This document shows, one piece after another, positions 24,092 to 36,387 of a stretch of 64,000 bases of DNA. Source of the DNA: Cordia subcordata (Eukaryota; Streptophyta; Magnoliopsida; Boraginales; Cordiaceae). Made by a program: the position numbers and the translations under genes. The stretch covers positions 14,507,001 through 14,571,000 of the forward strand of contig JAPTOF010000006.1 in assembly GCA_028554755.1 (NCBI GenBank), written 5' to 3'. The notes beneath the pieces are model-generated. The model had not been told where the DNA came from, ran no database searches, and saw nothing but the letters and a program-made list of their open reading frames with translations. Each line of letters begins with the position of its first letter. Positions within the stretch are counted from its first letter, which is position 1.

Positions 24092-24099
24092 AATTCTAC

Positions 24100-25650
24100 T
24101 TCAATTTACATAACTTAGTATGTCTAATCATGCTTTTATCTCATAATTTTACCATAGGTTCAAAATACCAAGAAGTTTTTCTTGATTATACACACAGCAA
24201 TTACTCAAACTTATATAAATATAAACATAAATATTCATGTTAATGTTGCTTATAACTTAATCACTGCTTGTAAAGTCAAAGTAATTAGGGGATTAGGGGG
24301 TAATTTAAGTGGTTGACACTACATGAGCATAATAATACCATAAGACACACCCATATGTTTACATATGGTATGGCATGCAACAAGGTAAGTGGGTTTTACT
24401 ACCAAAACTCAAGTTAGATCTTACTTTTGCAAGCAAAGTTAGATCAAAAGAGAGAATTGTAAGATGAATTCTAGTGATACCCCTAAATATTAGTCTCTAA
24501 AATGTAGGGAAGGTAGTGATCACTAGCTCTAATAACTCCTGTGTCTGATCCTTCACTTTTTAGGAGTCCCTAAAATTGAAGATGAATTCACCCAAATTTT
24601 TTGGTTTTGTTTCATGCCTTGTCCCATCCCCATTATCACCCTAACAGTTAAAAAAAGAACAATCAAAAATAAAGAAGTTTTGGGAGTAAAATTGAAATAA
24701 AGATTTTCTAAAAATAAACTAATTAAAAATAAGGGAGGTGTTAAATTGAAATTGAAAATAGGATACTTCTAAATATAAAAAAAGGCTTCTAAGCCCTTAC
24801 ATGTAAGGAAAAATATAAAGAAACTATTGAAGCTAGCCTAAGGGAGTGAAAGGTGGTGATGTGATCTATTGCTATAAATGTGAAAGTAATGACTATATTT
24901 ACAAACAATATTGGCTCTTAGCCCAAAAGTTTTACTATGCTCCACAAGCATGGTATTCCACTTGAGTATGATGCTCTCTCTAAAGCGTATATCGTACTCT
25001 CCTTTTTTTTCTTCTTTTTTTGAATAAACCTCAATCCGTCACCCTCTCCCCTTTTATTTTCTTTTCTCTCTCACTCTTTTGAGCTTTAAATGATGTTGCT
25101 GTTGTAAAGGAAATTATTGAGGAGGATTTGGTAGTTAAAGATGATGATGTCAAGGTCTGTAGGTTTTGATATTTTGTTTGAACAAAATTTGTATTTTTTC
25201 TTGGTTAAAGTTTTGTCTAAATCTAATGATATGGCTATGAATGCAAATTCCAAATATACAATTATTATTTTGTGAAAGTTAGCCAAAAGCCTGTGAACAT
25301 ATAATATAATATTTTAACATTTAAAATTTATGTACATATAATGGAAAAATTATAGACAAATACTGTCCGAATTTTTTAACATTTAAAACTATGAAAATTT
25401 ACTTATGAATTGTGAGTAAATAATATCAGAGTGGTGAACATTTATTTATGAAATACAAGATAATGTTGTGGACATCTAAACTTGTGAGCATAACATATAA
25501 AATGTGAGAACATAAAAGGAAAAAGAAAAAAAGTTTTCTTTTTAAATAAGATGCAAAGATCAGCAAACTACACCATGGATCTTCAAAAGGTGGTCGTTCA
25601 TTTAGTATCATGTTCTTTCACATTAAATAAAAAATAAAAAAAAAGTACTA
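24100..25650. other. Gene-free AT-rich stretch
   Basis: No supported gene. 24640-24800 ('gagtaaaattgaaataaagatt') resembles 51720-51800 ('gagtgaaattaaaataaagatt') and is probably a second copy of an old repeat. Other open frames are short and AT-rich. Confidence 0.45.
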
Positions 25651-25669
25651 GCTCAAGCACAGCACCCAC

Positions 25670-26300
25670 GCTTTTCTCTCTCTCCTCTCCTTTCTCTCTC
25701 TCATCTCCTTTCTCTCTCTTTGTCTTTTCTCTCACTTCTCTCTTCTTCTCTTCTTTTCTTCTTTGCCTCATTGGTCATCTCATTCCGAATAAATATCACC
25801 ATAAAATTCATCTTCTTCGCTGATCGTAATGATATGCACTATGTCCAAGAAAAGCTTGTAGGTGTTGATCCACCATTGAAGCCAATTGTCTTCTTCCTTA
25901 TGCCAACGAAGATTCCGATATCATCTCGCTGCGACGCAACTACCAATCTCTTCCTCTCCTTATCGTGATTCTAACCATACTTCTCACGCGACGTTTAGAT
26001 ACTCGAAGCTCAATCTGCCATTAAAGCTCACACTGGCCTTCAAGTATACAGATTTGTGTTGTGTTTTGTGTTTGTGTGTGTGTGAATAGTGAACAAATAG
26101 TTGGGGTATAATGAACAAATATTTGATATATATATGAAAGTTAATAAACAAATAGTTGTAGGGTAATAAACAAGTATATATGTCTGTAATTGTGGAGTAC
26201 TGAACAAACAGTTATAGGGTACTGAACAAACAGTTGTAAAATACTAAACAAACATTCAGTGAACAAATAGTTATGGGATACTGAATAAACATATACTGTG
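25670..26300 (+). repeat. Dispersed repeat, copy 1 (CT-rich head, tandem tail)
   Basis: The head is a CT-rich tract followed by 'tcatctcattccgaataaat', 'atcaccataaaattc', 'gtaatgatatgcactatgtc' and 'ttgtaggtgttgat'. The tail is degenerate tandem units of the form 'gtgaacaaatagttgtagggtaat'. The same structure in the same order lies at 36388-36870, about 10.7 kb away in the same orientation. Ends are not defined; it has no coding potential. Confidence 0.75.
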
Positions 26301-27206
26301 AGTGAATAGTAATGCGCTACAATAACGTGTGAACAATAACGTGCACTGTTCACGCTGTAGGTACATGTTTTATTATGATCCTACAAGTCTATAATATAAC
26401 TACTCGGAAAGATCACATGCTGAGAGGTACATTATTCTTGGGAGGTGCACTTTGCTCAAGGCAAATGATATAAGCATCGTTCTCTACCCTATATTGAGCC
26501 CACTGTTTCCAGAACGATGGCTATTGAAGGGTGTCAGACCACTAATAGTGCATTTCCTAAGAAATTCTTTTTTCCTATTTCTTCGTTCCAAACTCGACTT
26601 TTTCATATTGAAATTTTATTAGGAGAAGTTTTTTGTGTTTTAGTCTTGAAACAATTTTTGTGTGTTTTAATTGTGAATCTCGTGCTCTAATTATTGTTTC
26701 CTGATTCCCTAACTTTTCAAACCCGATTTTCTCACACTCAAAATTTAGCAAAAGAAGCTTTTTCGTGTTTTAATGTGAATCTCATACTTTAATTATTTTT
26801 TGATTTGCCAATTTTCCATACCAAAAATTTATTTTCTCCAAATTTTCAATTATCCATACCCAATTTAACTAGATAAAAGAAAAACGAATTCGATACTTAA
26901 GATGGCGAACAATTGTATCCCAACAACTTTGCTGCAATTATGAGCCTCTTATGTATGAGTAGCTATTAGTTTAGCTACTAGATGTTTAATTAACTGATAG
27001 CTATTTGAGTAGTTAATAACTATTATATTTTAGTTGTTAGTAGATAGTTGCTAATTAGCTAACTGAAGAAAATATATTGGATAAAATTAGTTGTTGGATT
27101 AGCCAATAAATACAAAATGAACATTGGTATGGCGTTATTGTTGCTATGATAATTATAATCATTATTGCTATCAATCAAATAGGATAATTTATTTTATAAT
27201 TCGATA

Positions 27207-27226
27207 TATATATATATATATATATT
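27207..27226. repeat. (AT)n microsatellite
   Basis: About ten AT units. Confidence 0.9.
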
Positions 27227-27801
27227 ATAATTATATTTTAGTATCAAAAAGCATATTAAAATTAATCGTTTAGATATATTATTTGTATCAATATTATAAA
27301 ATAGCATTCTTTTGATATGCAAATTCTATTTTGTCAAAGAAAACTAACATATGGGCTAATAAAAGTTACAATTTTTTAGTAATTTTTATATTGATAACAT
27401 AAAATTAATTTTTGTGCTATTACGTTATTTTTGTGAAAAAGGTAAAGATGTAAAGATAGATTGGAGAGAGATAGGATTGGCAAAAAAAAAAAAAAAAATT
27501 GAAGAAAGGGCAGGATTGCCATAAAAGATGAAACACTAAAGATTATTGTGAGATGTTAAAATTCTTAACGATTGAAAAATGTTATTTAAAATACTACAAA
27601 CTACGTGAGGATGTATTCAAAAATAATATGTCACAAATAACAATGATTTGAAGAAAAATTATTTTGTCCTAATAAAAAATGTTAAAAATAACTCAAAAAA
27701 ATTGTTTTGAACGTGGTTGAACGGGGCCTATGTTTGAGAACCGCGCCAATGTGAAATTTTTCTTAATTCAGTTGGATTTGAGGTTCACCTTTATTGTGAT
27801 T

Positions 27802-28645
27802 TAGGGGTGGGACTATCCAATCCGTATTCAAATTTGCATCCGCATCCAAACAGATAGGTAAAAAAAGTTTTTTTTTTTTTTAGGGGATTTCGGATATATC
27901 CGATCTGATATCCGAAATTTTTTCGGATATTCGGATAGGATATCGGGTAGCAAAAGGTAGCAATTTTGCTACCCGTTCGAATATCGGATTACCCAAACTT
28001 TTTTTAAAAAATTAAAATAATATAATACTATACTAGTTAACAAAAGTAAAAAATCAAGACTTGAAAGTGCACTTTATTGGAAATTATTTTGTCATGTTTC
28101 TTATATTAAAAACTTTAAACTTTATTTAACGTTTATGGACTATGGATTATAAACATATAGACTTTTATTTGGTGTGTGTGGAATATAAATTGTGGATTGT
28201 GTAGACTTTATTTAACGTGTGCACTATGGAGCGCATCCAAGCTTTTTTGTGTGTTTTCTAAGTAGATGTAGGGATTATATTTTTTATTTAACTCTTATAT
28301 TTAAGTATTGGCGTGTTTTCTATGTGCCTTATGTTGTATGGTTTTGTAAAGGACTATGTTTTCATTTTATGTCTATGTCTCGTTTTTTTCATTTTAAAAA
28401 GCGAGTTATTTGCCTAAGAATCGATAATTTCAAAAAGATATTTAAAATAATAGTCAGGATTTGAATTTTTTTAGTTTATTAAAAAAATCTGAAAATCCGT
28501 ATCTGAACTATCCGCTATCTAAAAATCCAGTATCTGGTCAGATAAGTAGTTTTTAGCTATCTGATCGAATACTTAATTTTTCAATCCGATATCCAAATAT
28601 TCAGTATCCGAATAATCCGAATACCCAATCCGATTCCCACCCCTA
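27802..28645. mobile_element. Non-autonomous hAT-like element
   Basis: Terminal inverted repeats are taggggtgggactatccaat on the left and, read inward from the right, taggggtgggaatcggattg. The subterminal regions are packed with 'ggatatccgaa'-type units in both orientations, as is common in hAT-like elements where transposase binds. Flanks ttgtgatt and ttgctacc match only in part. The 81-codon frame inside is not a transposase. A truncated relative lies at 16480-17045. Confidence 0.75.
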
Positions 28646-28674
28646 TTGCTACCCACACCAACACCCCTTTTACC

Positions 28675-28685
28675 CCCCCCCCCCC
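28675..28685. repeat. C(11) homopolymer next to (CA)n and A(14)
   Basis: Simple low-complexity tract between the two hAT-type elements; prone to length error. Confidence 0.8.
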
Positions 28686-28854
28686 ACACACACCCCAAAA
28701 AAAAAAAAAACACCTCAACAACCCTACATCCAAAGGCTTCCTTTTTATTTTTTAACCTTTCCATGCTAATAAAGCGATTGCAACCTTGGCCTTTTTTTTT
28801 TTTTTCGGTTGGCGAAAATCTTTATTTATCTGTTTCATCAAGTACTATTCGCAG

Positions 28855-29500
28855 CAGGGGTGGAACTAAGGGGAGGTCAGGCGTCAAAAAATATATATTT
28901 GTGCATATAAAATTTTTGAAAACTCTTCTTATTGCCCCCTCTAATTTTTCTCTTTTTTTCCTTTGTTTAAAATTATTTTCGTAATAATTTTTTTGTATAC
29001 ATTTTTTTTACACATATTATATTTTAATGATTAATTTTTTGTAATATATAAGCAATTTTAGCAAATTTAACGGATAAATTCAATAATTCTTAATTTATTT
29101 GTCCTATTAGTTAGGTACTTAGAATAATTTTTTTTCTTGCAAGATAAATTTAAGAAGTTCACAAATTTTAGGTAGCTTTTTCATAGAAAATTTATTTATT
29201 CAGAGAGTTTTTTCGTATATTATTTATTATTTGTTTTGGCTAGAAAACTTCATAGAGAGAAGCGCTTAATTTGATCCAATTAAATTAGTAAACTTTTTTT
29301 ATATAATTTTATATTATTTTCTTAAATAGTATTTTTATATTTGTTTATATTTAAAAAATCTAACAGTATTTATATGATATGTTCTCTGTCACCTTAGAAG
29401 CGAGGAAGACTTATTTTTTACTTAATCTTGGCGATGATTTTTATTCAAATACGTATATAAATCTCGGCCCCCCAAAGTAAATTTTCTAGTTTCGCCCCTG
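28855..29500. mobile_element. Non-autonomous hAT element (CAGGGGYGRAAC ends)
   Basis: The left end caggggtggaacta is inverted at the right end as tagtttcgcccctg, and subterminal 'ggggaggtc'/'ggcccccc' also pair. Flanking octamers attcgcag and atttgtat agree at 5 of 8 positions, and two of the three differences are C/T transitions, as expected for a decayed 8-bp target duplication. The core is AT-rich and non-coding. Confidence 0.75.
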
Positions 29501-29824
29501 ATTTGTATTGATATTAAATCTATCTAAAATAATGAGATAATCAATAGAACTACGTACCTTACAGCCTCTGATCGCAATTCATAAAAAGATGCAATATTTG
29601 GTATTGGTAACTGGTGAGGGGCTTAATGTGTTTGTGAATTATATGTTAATTGGAGTACAGCTTATGTGATGCACGGAAAAAGCGCGTCCTTGTTTTGCTC
29701 ATTGTTGATGATCAAATTTTATATTTTATGTAGGGGATAAAATATAATTTTTTATAAAGTTTTATTTATAGTTAGTTTTTAATAATAATCAGTTTTTTTA
29801 TGACAGGTTTTTAATGATTTAACA

Positions 29825-30170
29825 AAAGTGTTAATACAATAAATTAATAAACGAATATCTTTTTACAAGTTTAAACTTTTAGATGAGTTAACAACTTCAA
29901 TATAGTATCAGAGCCTGAAAACTGTACTGTGTTAGGTACGATTCTTACTGCCACCCATTTAAAATACATACATACATACAGACATACATATATATATATG
30001 TATATATATACATATATATGTGTATGTATATATGTTAAGTTATATGCATACAAGTTTTAGACAAATCATGCTGTATGTGAGGAGGCGTGTTAATACAATA
30101 AATAAATAAATCAATATCTTCTTTGCGAGTTTAAGTTTTTAGATGAAGTGATAATTCTAATTAAAAGGTT
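29825..30170. repeat. Direct duplication of a 'gtgttaatacaataaat' block with TA/TATG microsatellite between
   Basis: The phrase 'gtgttaatacaataaattaataaa', then 'aatatctttttacaagttta', then 'ttttagatgagttaacaa' occurs at 29829-29900 and again, slightly diverged, at 30090-30160. Between them is a TACATACATA/TATATA tract (29967-30035). The first copy is followed by 'agtatcagagcc', similar to a tRNA-Met primer-binding site, so it may be an LTR edge. Confidence 0.6.
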
Positions 30171-31675
30171 TAAATTAAAAAGGTAAAATGATGAACAATA
30201 CGTCCTTTAGTAATTTTACACTGTGATATGAGATAATATTATTACCTAAGTTTCATGATTAATTATAAATGCTTAATTTTCATTGGAGGGGAAATTGATT
30301 TAATAGAATTTATGTATTTATTTTGTAATACAATCTATATGTGTATATATATACACACACATAAGAGAAATAGGTAAGAAACATACATGTCAGTTGTCTT
30401 CAGTACTAGTAACGAGATATAGACGTTGAGAGTTTACACAACGCATTACTTTGAATTTTAAAATATTCTGTTCAAAATTATTTCGTTTTAACATTATGAC
30501 ACCTATGTTACTCGTAGTTAAATATTTTGAGTTTAAGACACCATAAATAATATTAATCTATCTATTATATTAAAACACCTACTACTATAACCATTTTTTT
30601 TTCCTGCTCATTTTTTTGCTATTTTTAAATTATATTATGTTTCAGTGTTACCATCGGCTAATCCTCATTAATATTGGCCTAGAATTTTGGCCTACTATGT
30701 CTCCATCATTTTGACCACAATTAAAATTTCTTTCCGTTTTTAATTAGGTATTGTATTACTCTATTTTGTTGTCGATTACAATTCTTTTAATTTATAATTA
30801 TTATTAATTTTTATTATTTATAAACAACAAATAATATTTTTAAAGTAATTATTTTTATAACTTACCCGTACAGGAGCTATTTATATGGTATAGAACGTGA
30901 TATATATGGTCTTAATGTATATATGGTTGGTGAAGTGGGGAACTATAGAGCAATGATGAGAGAGATGGGGTAAATAGATGTGCCACCACCTAACCATCCT
31001 GCTTTTGACGCCTTTGTTTCGTTACAAGCTACGTCTAATCATGACCACAATCTTATCCATAATATATAGATTTGATTAGCCTTTATAATATAATTAAGAG
31101 AAATTAGCTGTGCTTGTTGTTTAATGAGTTGGATTTCTTTAGGGCAAAGTTTATTAGTGCGGCTCGCAGTATTGATTCTTTTCATTGACAAATGACAATC
31201 AATTTCATGTTATTTAACTTCAATCACGCATATCGTTCAAATGGTCTACAATTCTATCAATTTTTGTAGCCTAACTTTAAAATATTTTATTATTTAAAAT
31301 TAGATTATTTATAAAATAGAATTAAAAATGTTGTGAGCCCTCAAAATGACTATTCATATATGTAGGATATAGATGGTCCACTTATAAGAAGTATTCACTT
31401 ATCTAAAAGTATTTTAATTTATCTTGATAACTACTTTGTAACCTAATTAAATAATTATGAAAGGCATATTAAAGCGTTGATGATAAGTATATATAGTCCT
31501 TACATATATGGGCAGACCTTGCAGTCTTGGCAAGGCTTGTTGCATAGCAACCATGAAGAAGTCAAATAGCATGTACCTTAGTTTATGTCAAGAAACAAAA
31601 ATAACTACGTCCACATATGTGATATGTTATCCGACATCTATTACGTGTGGATTTATTTTAGCATACTTTGGTTAC

Positions 31676-31707
<32 letters not shown>

Positions 31708-32320
31708 TTAAAAATTTTAAATTAATTGATTAAATTTAATATATAGGTAGGCCACCAATTAGGGCTAGGACATTGTTGCAATATATTTTTGCCTCATATG
31801 AATAAACTAGAAATTTTAAGTTTATCATGTAAAATCAGAAGCTATTTTTCTTGCCATATATCAACTGATATTTTTATATTACTTTTTATTAATTACAAAC
31901 CCCATCCTCCTCAAACACCCCTATCCTTGCAATCCAAAACTATATCATTATTTTTAAAAGTAGTCTCAACCATCTGAACTTTTTTAATCTCTAATATTTC
32001 AAGATAAATTCTCAATTACCTTAATATAAAATTAAAAAGCTTGGTCTTGACCTAGTTGTTTTGTAGTCTCGTCTTGCATTGTTCACCTGTATCCAATCTT
32101 GTTTCATTCTGTTAACTTCAGTTCTCGGTCCTGACAGGACTATGGGAGCGAGAGTTGAAATGTATTTTGCTTCCATATAAAAAAGTTACTAACTCTGAAT
32201 TTACTATATAAGATCTTAGAGTGCATATCTTAACAGAAATTGATTGATTTTAAGATAGAATCAATGTGCGGCTATTACAGTGTTCTAATCAACTTACAAA
32301 GCCTACCACAAACTGCTCTT
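30171..32320. other. Gene-free AT-rich stretch
   Basis: No supported gene. It holds a (TTA)n microsatellite at 31676-31710 and a small (TATA)(CACACA) tract near 30345-30363. The 67-codon frame at 31508 ends in the TTA repeat and is not convincing. Confidence 0.55.
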
Positions 32321-32325
32321 TTTCC

Positions 32326-32441
32326 TTTTTTTTTTTTTAAAGGATTAATAGTGGTTCTTCACTTATTCTTATTGATGAGTCGAATTTGAGATCTATAAGA
32401 TCCAAATGAGAGGTACAACTATCGAACTACACCCTCTTGTC
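32326..32441 (-). mobile_element. tRNA-derived SINE
   Basis: On the minus strand it reads agggtgtagttcgatagttg (A-box-like), then tctcaaattcgactcatc (B-box-like, compare GGTTCRANTCC). It then runs 'aataagtgaagaaccactat' to a poly(A) tail, visible as the T run at 32320-32338. Length and architecture fit plant pol III SINEs. A diverged relative lies at 33265-33345. Confidence 0.65.
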
Positions 32442-33264
32442 CCGCTCGTCTATATTGCGGGCTTCATCTTTTTTCTCAATTGTCGTTTTAGAAGGGTGCA
32501 ACGCGGGTCAGGCAATTAGACCATCATTCGTATAACAGTGTTTTCGGTCTTCAAAATGCAAGCAGACAACAGCCTTCGATCAGTAACATCTAGAGCTTTA
32601 AGTGCTTCCATGCATCTTCATTCTCTCTCTATACTCTTCTCATTCAGAAGATGTTGCCAATTCTGCTGCAAATTCAACATACAAACATATCTGAGATAAG
32701 ATTTCATATCCATGGTTGTACGATTCGTGCCTTTTCTCCTAGGCCAAGCAGAATTTATTAGTTCACAAAAGCTGTGGTTGTAGAACGCCACAGCCACTAG
32801 TGGCATCCACGGGTAACGATTTGTTGGGTAGCGATTCATTGTAATAAAGATTTTTTACGAATTTAAATTTATACTTTTTCATCACAAATATATTATTTGT
32901 TTTTGACTAATTTAACTAGGACATATATTAAACACGCAAATGCACAACAAGATTTGTATCTTTGAGGTGAATTTAACGTGATTTTACATTTAAAAAAAAA
33001 AAAGAAGATTTCTCTTTAGGGAACAAGTGAGGTTGCTAGTCTCAACGTAATATACTTATTAATTTGACCGAAAAAAAAAAAAAACCTTAGTGTACTTATT
33101 ACAGGCTACAGCAGAACCAAAGTTATGTTTTCAAATGTTAAGGACATTGTACTTTCATGGTATTTTTGATCAGCAGTTTAAAATAAATTGGGATTAAAGA
33201 ACTATGAAATACTCCTATGGGTTATAACATAAATTATTGCAGGCTTTACTCCTTATTTTTTTTA

Positions 33265-33345
33265 AAAAAAATCTATAGTAATTCTCCACTTATTCCCTAG
33301 CGACAACTCAATAGATCCCAAGTGAGGTATTGCAGACTTTACTCA
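33265..33345 (-). mobile_element. Diverged SINE copy
   Basis: Minus strand: 'cctcacttgggatctattga', then 'ggaataagtggagaattact', then a T/A-rich tail. The order and wording match the 3' two-thirds of the SINE at 32326-32441, though the B box has decayed. Confidence 0.5.
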
Positions 33346-33885
33346 CTAAACAACTTAATTTTAAATCTTCAATTGAATAAAATTCTTTATTTCATTTTAG
33401 ACTTTTATAAATTATTTTTGATAAACTTTGATGAATTTTTATGTGAGAGGATTCAAATTTCATAAAAATGTGCAATTTTTTCTTTAAAAGAAAAAAGTAA
33501 TTTCCATTAAAAATAAAATAACTGTACAAACTCATCCAATCCTATTTATATTAAGACAACAACAAACAACTCAAAAATCCCCATTATAAGAACAATCATC
33601 TAATTTCGGGGGTGTGTGTGGAGTTTAACATTCTTACAAAAAAATTCATCACCTTATTTACTTGTCCGCAGACATACTTAACACGAACCCTTTTTTCTAA
33701 TTTTTTGCGAATTCTAAAAGGAATGCTAATTTTTCTTTCTTTCCTTTTCTTTTTGGTACATTAAACTTGAAAGCTGTGTGAGTAGGTTTTGAACACAGGT
33801 AACGGATTACTTAATATGTGAAACTTCTCCGAACCGAACTGTCTAAAAATCGCTCGTAATAGAAAATGTACCCATACGTACGTTT
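33346..33885. other. Gene-free AT-rich stretch
   Basis: No gene or element with recognisable ends. Confidence 0.5.
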
Positions 33886-33889
33886 TGTC

Positions 33890-34228
33890 CACGTGCGAGA
33901 GGGTGATGGAGGCGATGTACCTGTTGGAAAATTTTCCCCCAATATGTCCAAGCAGAGTAGTAGTGTCGTGCGCACGTGCGTGTTCTACTGTTCTTTCATG
34001 TATCCTCTACTTTTGTAAACCTGCGCCCAGTCAGCCTAGCAAATCTGTCACCATTGGCGTTCAGCCACGTGTACACCCACACGTGTGGTTACTTCATTCC
34101 CGGCTTTTAAATTTGTTTTTATTTTAATTTTTTCAACTTTAAGGGAGATTTGTAAAATAGCCAAGAAATCCAAAGAGACAAGGCAGCTTTAGATAAAGAG
34201 TAGTAGTGAGCAAAGCATGATATATAAA
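33890..34228 (+). promoter_or_regulatory. G-box cluster with TATA box (orphan promoter-like block)
   Basis: CACGTG occurs at 33890, 33973, 34066 and 34080, and again at 34344. An inverted CCAAT (attgg) lies at 34053. TATATAAA is at 34221-34228, about 135 bp beyond the G-box pair. Downstream, ATGs at about 34278 and 34302 open only frames of a few codons (MAVQLLF and MAAFLVRRERIMCAT). The DNA then runs into the foldback element at 34452. The composition is far less AT-rich than its surroundings. It looks like a promoter whose gene is non-coding, very small or lost. Confidence 0.45.
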
Positions 34229-34451
34229 GGAGAAAAAAAAGAGCAAAGTGGTGAGAATTTTTGCGATCCCAAGAAGATGGCTGTGCAGCTTCTCTTTTAA
34301 CAATGGCTGCTTTTCTTGTTCGTCGAGAAAGAATCATGTGTGCCACGTGAAGAATCTTTTGCCCTCCTTTGAATCCTGAACACCTCAGAGGATAGAACAT
34401 GGAACCAAATAACAATGTCATAAGTAAAATTTAACGTTATAAAAAAATGAT

Positions 34452-35225
34452 GAAAGATATTTTAGTCCCTGTATTTTAAATAAATTCTCAATAAGTCTCT
34501 CAGTTATAAAAAATATTTTTTTAATTCCTCAAGTTAATAAATAATTATCAAAATTAATAGTCAATCATTTGAATTGTTAGAAAATCCCAAAATACCCTTG
34601 AGCAGCTTCATATATATTTGGACTTCGTATGTTTGTTGGAAAATATTTTCCTAAAAAATAATTTCTTGATTTTTTGATGTTCGGTAGCATCGAAAAATAA
34701 GTCAACTGTAATTTTTTTTTTTGGTTAACAAAAAACTTCAGTTATAAATGAAAGAAACATTTTTCAGTGACCAAGAAGACGAAAAAAATTTTTGCACAGT
34801 AACTCTCTCTCTTTTTCTTCCACTAGGCCTACCTTCCCCACTTTCCACGCCAACCCCGCCCCGCCCCACCCCGCCCCACCCCTTTAAAAAAAAAGTAAAA
34901 AGTTAAAAATTAGAAATTAATTTTTTTCAATACTCTTTAAAAAAATATCATTTAAAGAGTTGAATAATTTTTAAAATTTTAAATTCTTTACCTTTTTATT
35001 TTTCAAAGGGGTACGGTAGCGGTAGGATGGGGGTTGGGAGTGGGGGGAGGGGCAAGGAAAAGGGAGACCTAGTGGAAGAAAAAGAGAGGAAGTTATTGCG
35101 CAATAAATATTTTCGCCTTCTTAACAACTAGAAAACATTTTTTTTCATTTATAACTAAGGTATTTTGTTGACCAAAAAATGTTATTCAGTTGACTTATTT
35201 TGTGATGCTACCAAATACTAGAGCT

Positions 35226-35273
<48 letters not shown>

Positions 35274-35428
35274 TTGCCCAAGGGTATTTGGGAATTTCCA
35301 ACAAGTTAGAGGATTGACTAGTAGTTGTAATAATTGTTTATTAACTTGAGGGACTATAGAAGGTATTTTTTATAATTGAGGGACCCATTTGTGAAATTTT
35401 TCAAAACTCAGGGACTAAAATATCTTTC
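34452..35428. mobile_element. Foldback (almost fully palindromic) element, 977 bp
   Basis: The left arm, from gaaagatattttagtccctg, is matched base for base, with modest divergence, by the reverse complement of the right arm ending cagggactaaaatatctttc. Pairing continues through 'cctcaagttaataaa-aatta', 'aaaataagtcaactg', 'ttataaatgaaa', 'tttttcttccactagg' and the C-rich/G-rich blocks to a hinge near 34950. Each arm is about 480 bp, so a transcript would form a very long hairpin. The right arm has gained an (AT)21 tract (35229-35269). Direct repeats ttataaa lie just outside both ends (34437 and 35434) and may be the target duplication. No transposase. The superfamily is unclear (Mutator-like MITE or foldback). 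Confidence 0.85.
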
Positions 35429-36009
35429 TTCCTTATAAAGAATCAACATAAATTTCAAACTACAGCAATAATTCATCCTGTTAAACCTGGGGTATAATAT
35501 CATATCTTTGAGAGAAAATTCATTCCCTAGAACATGAGGTTTAGTCGAGTATCCAAATGTAAGGTTGCAGAAATTAGAAGGTTTTTCAAGTAGTTGAAAT
35601 TATTTTCTTCAAGAGTAATGACTTGAGTTTAAATTCCGTAGGAGACCAGGGTTGGGTTGTCGTAGGGGTTTGCAGAAAAAATTTTGAAGAAAAAAATTGT
35701 AGGGTTGGGGGGCTATAATTCAAGCAAGGTTGAAAAATGATTTACATTGTTTGAAAATTTTGATATTTTTGTTTGTAGATGTGCTTAATTTTCATAACTT
35801 CTTTATCTCCATAATTAACTAGTCTCTACTTCTACAAAAATTATCTGGCGTCGTGAGTTGCTTTGCATATAAGCTTCGATCTTTTTATATTTGCCATAGA
35901 TCAGATCATATTTCCGTAAGACTAGAATTCCAAATATTAGGTCTAGATAAAAAGATCATATAAAAGAAAATAGAACCAGAACAGGAGTCAATCACCCTGT
36001 TATATTTAG

Positions 36010-36235
36010 TGTTTTTCTTTTTTTTTTTTTACTAAAACTTTTTAAAAAAATTACTTTTCTAAAAATTTCTAGTTTCTGAAAAAAAAAGTTGAAATTAAAT
36101 TTTTTTAGAGTATTGAATTTTTGTAGAATTTCAATTTTTTTAATATCTAAACCAAATATTGCAAAAGAAATGTATTTTTTTTGGGGAAAAAAATACTTTT
36201 CACGAAGAAAGTCAATCCAAACAGGCTCTTAGCCC
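36010..36235. mobile_element. Degenerate Tourist-like MITE fragment
   Basis: The right half ends 'gtcaatccaaacaggctctta', the same terminus as the GGGCCTGTTTGGATTG family, preceded by T/A runs. The left terminus is not clear. Confidence 0.4.
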
Positions 36236-36387
36236 CATTGCAATGGGAATTAGACCAAGAGACCCACAGCTAGAAAATAGAAATGCCTAGACCCGCAAAT
36301 TATACCATAGTCTCTCACAGTGGTATTCTTGCATCACATAAAAAAAAAAAAGAAGAAAAAGAAAAATAGCTCAATAGCAGCATCTGT

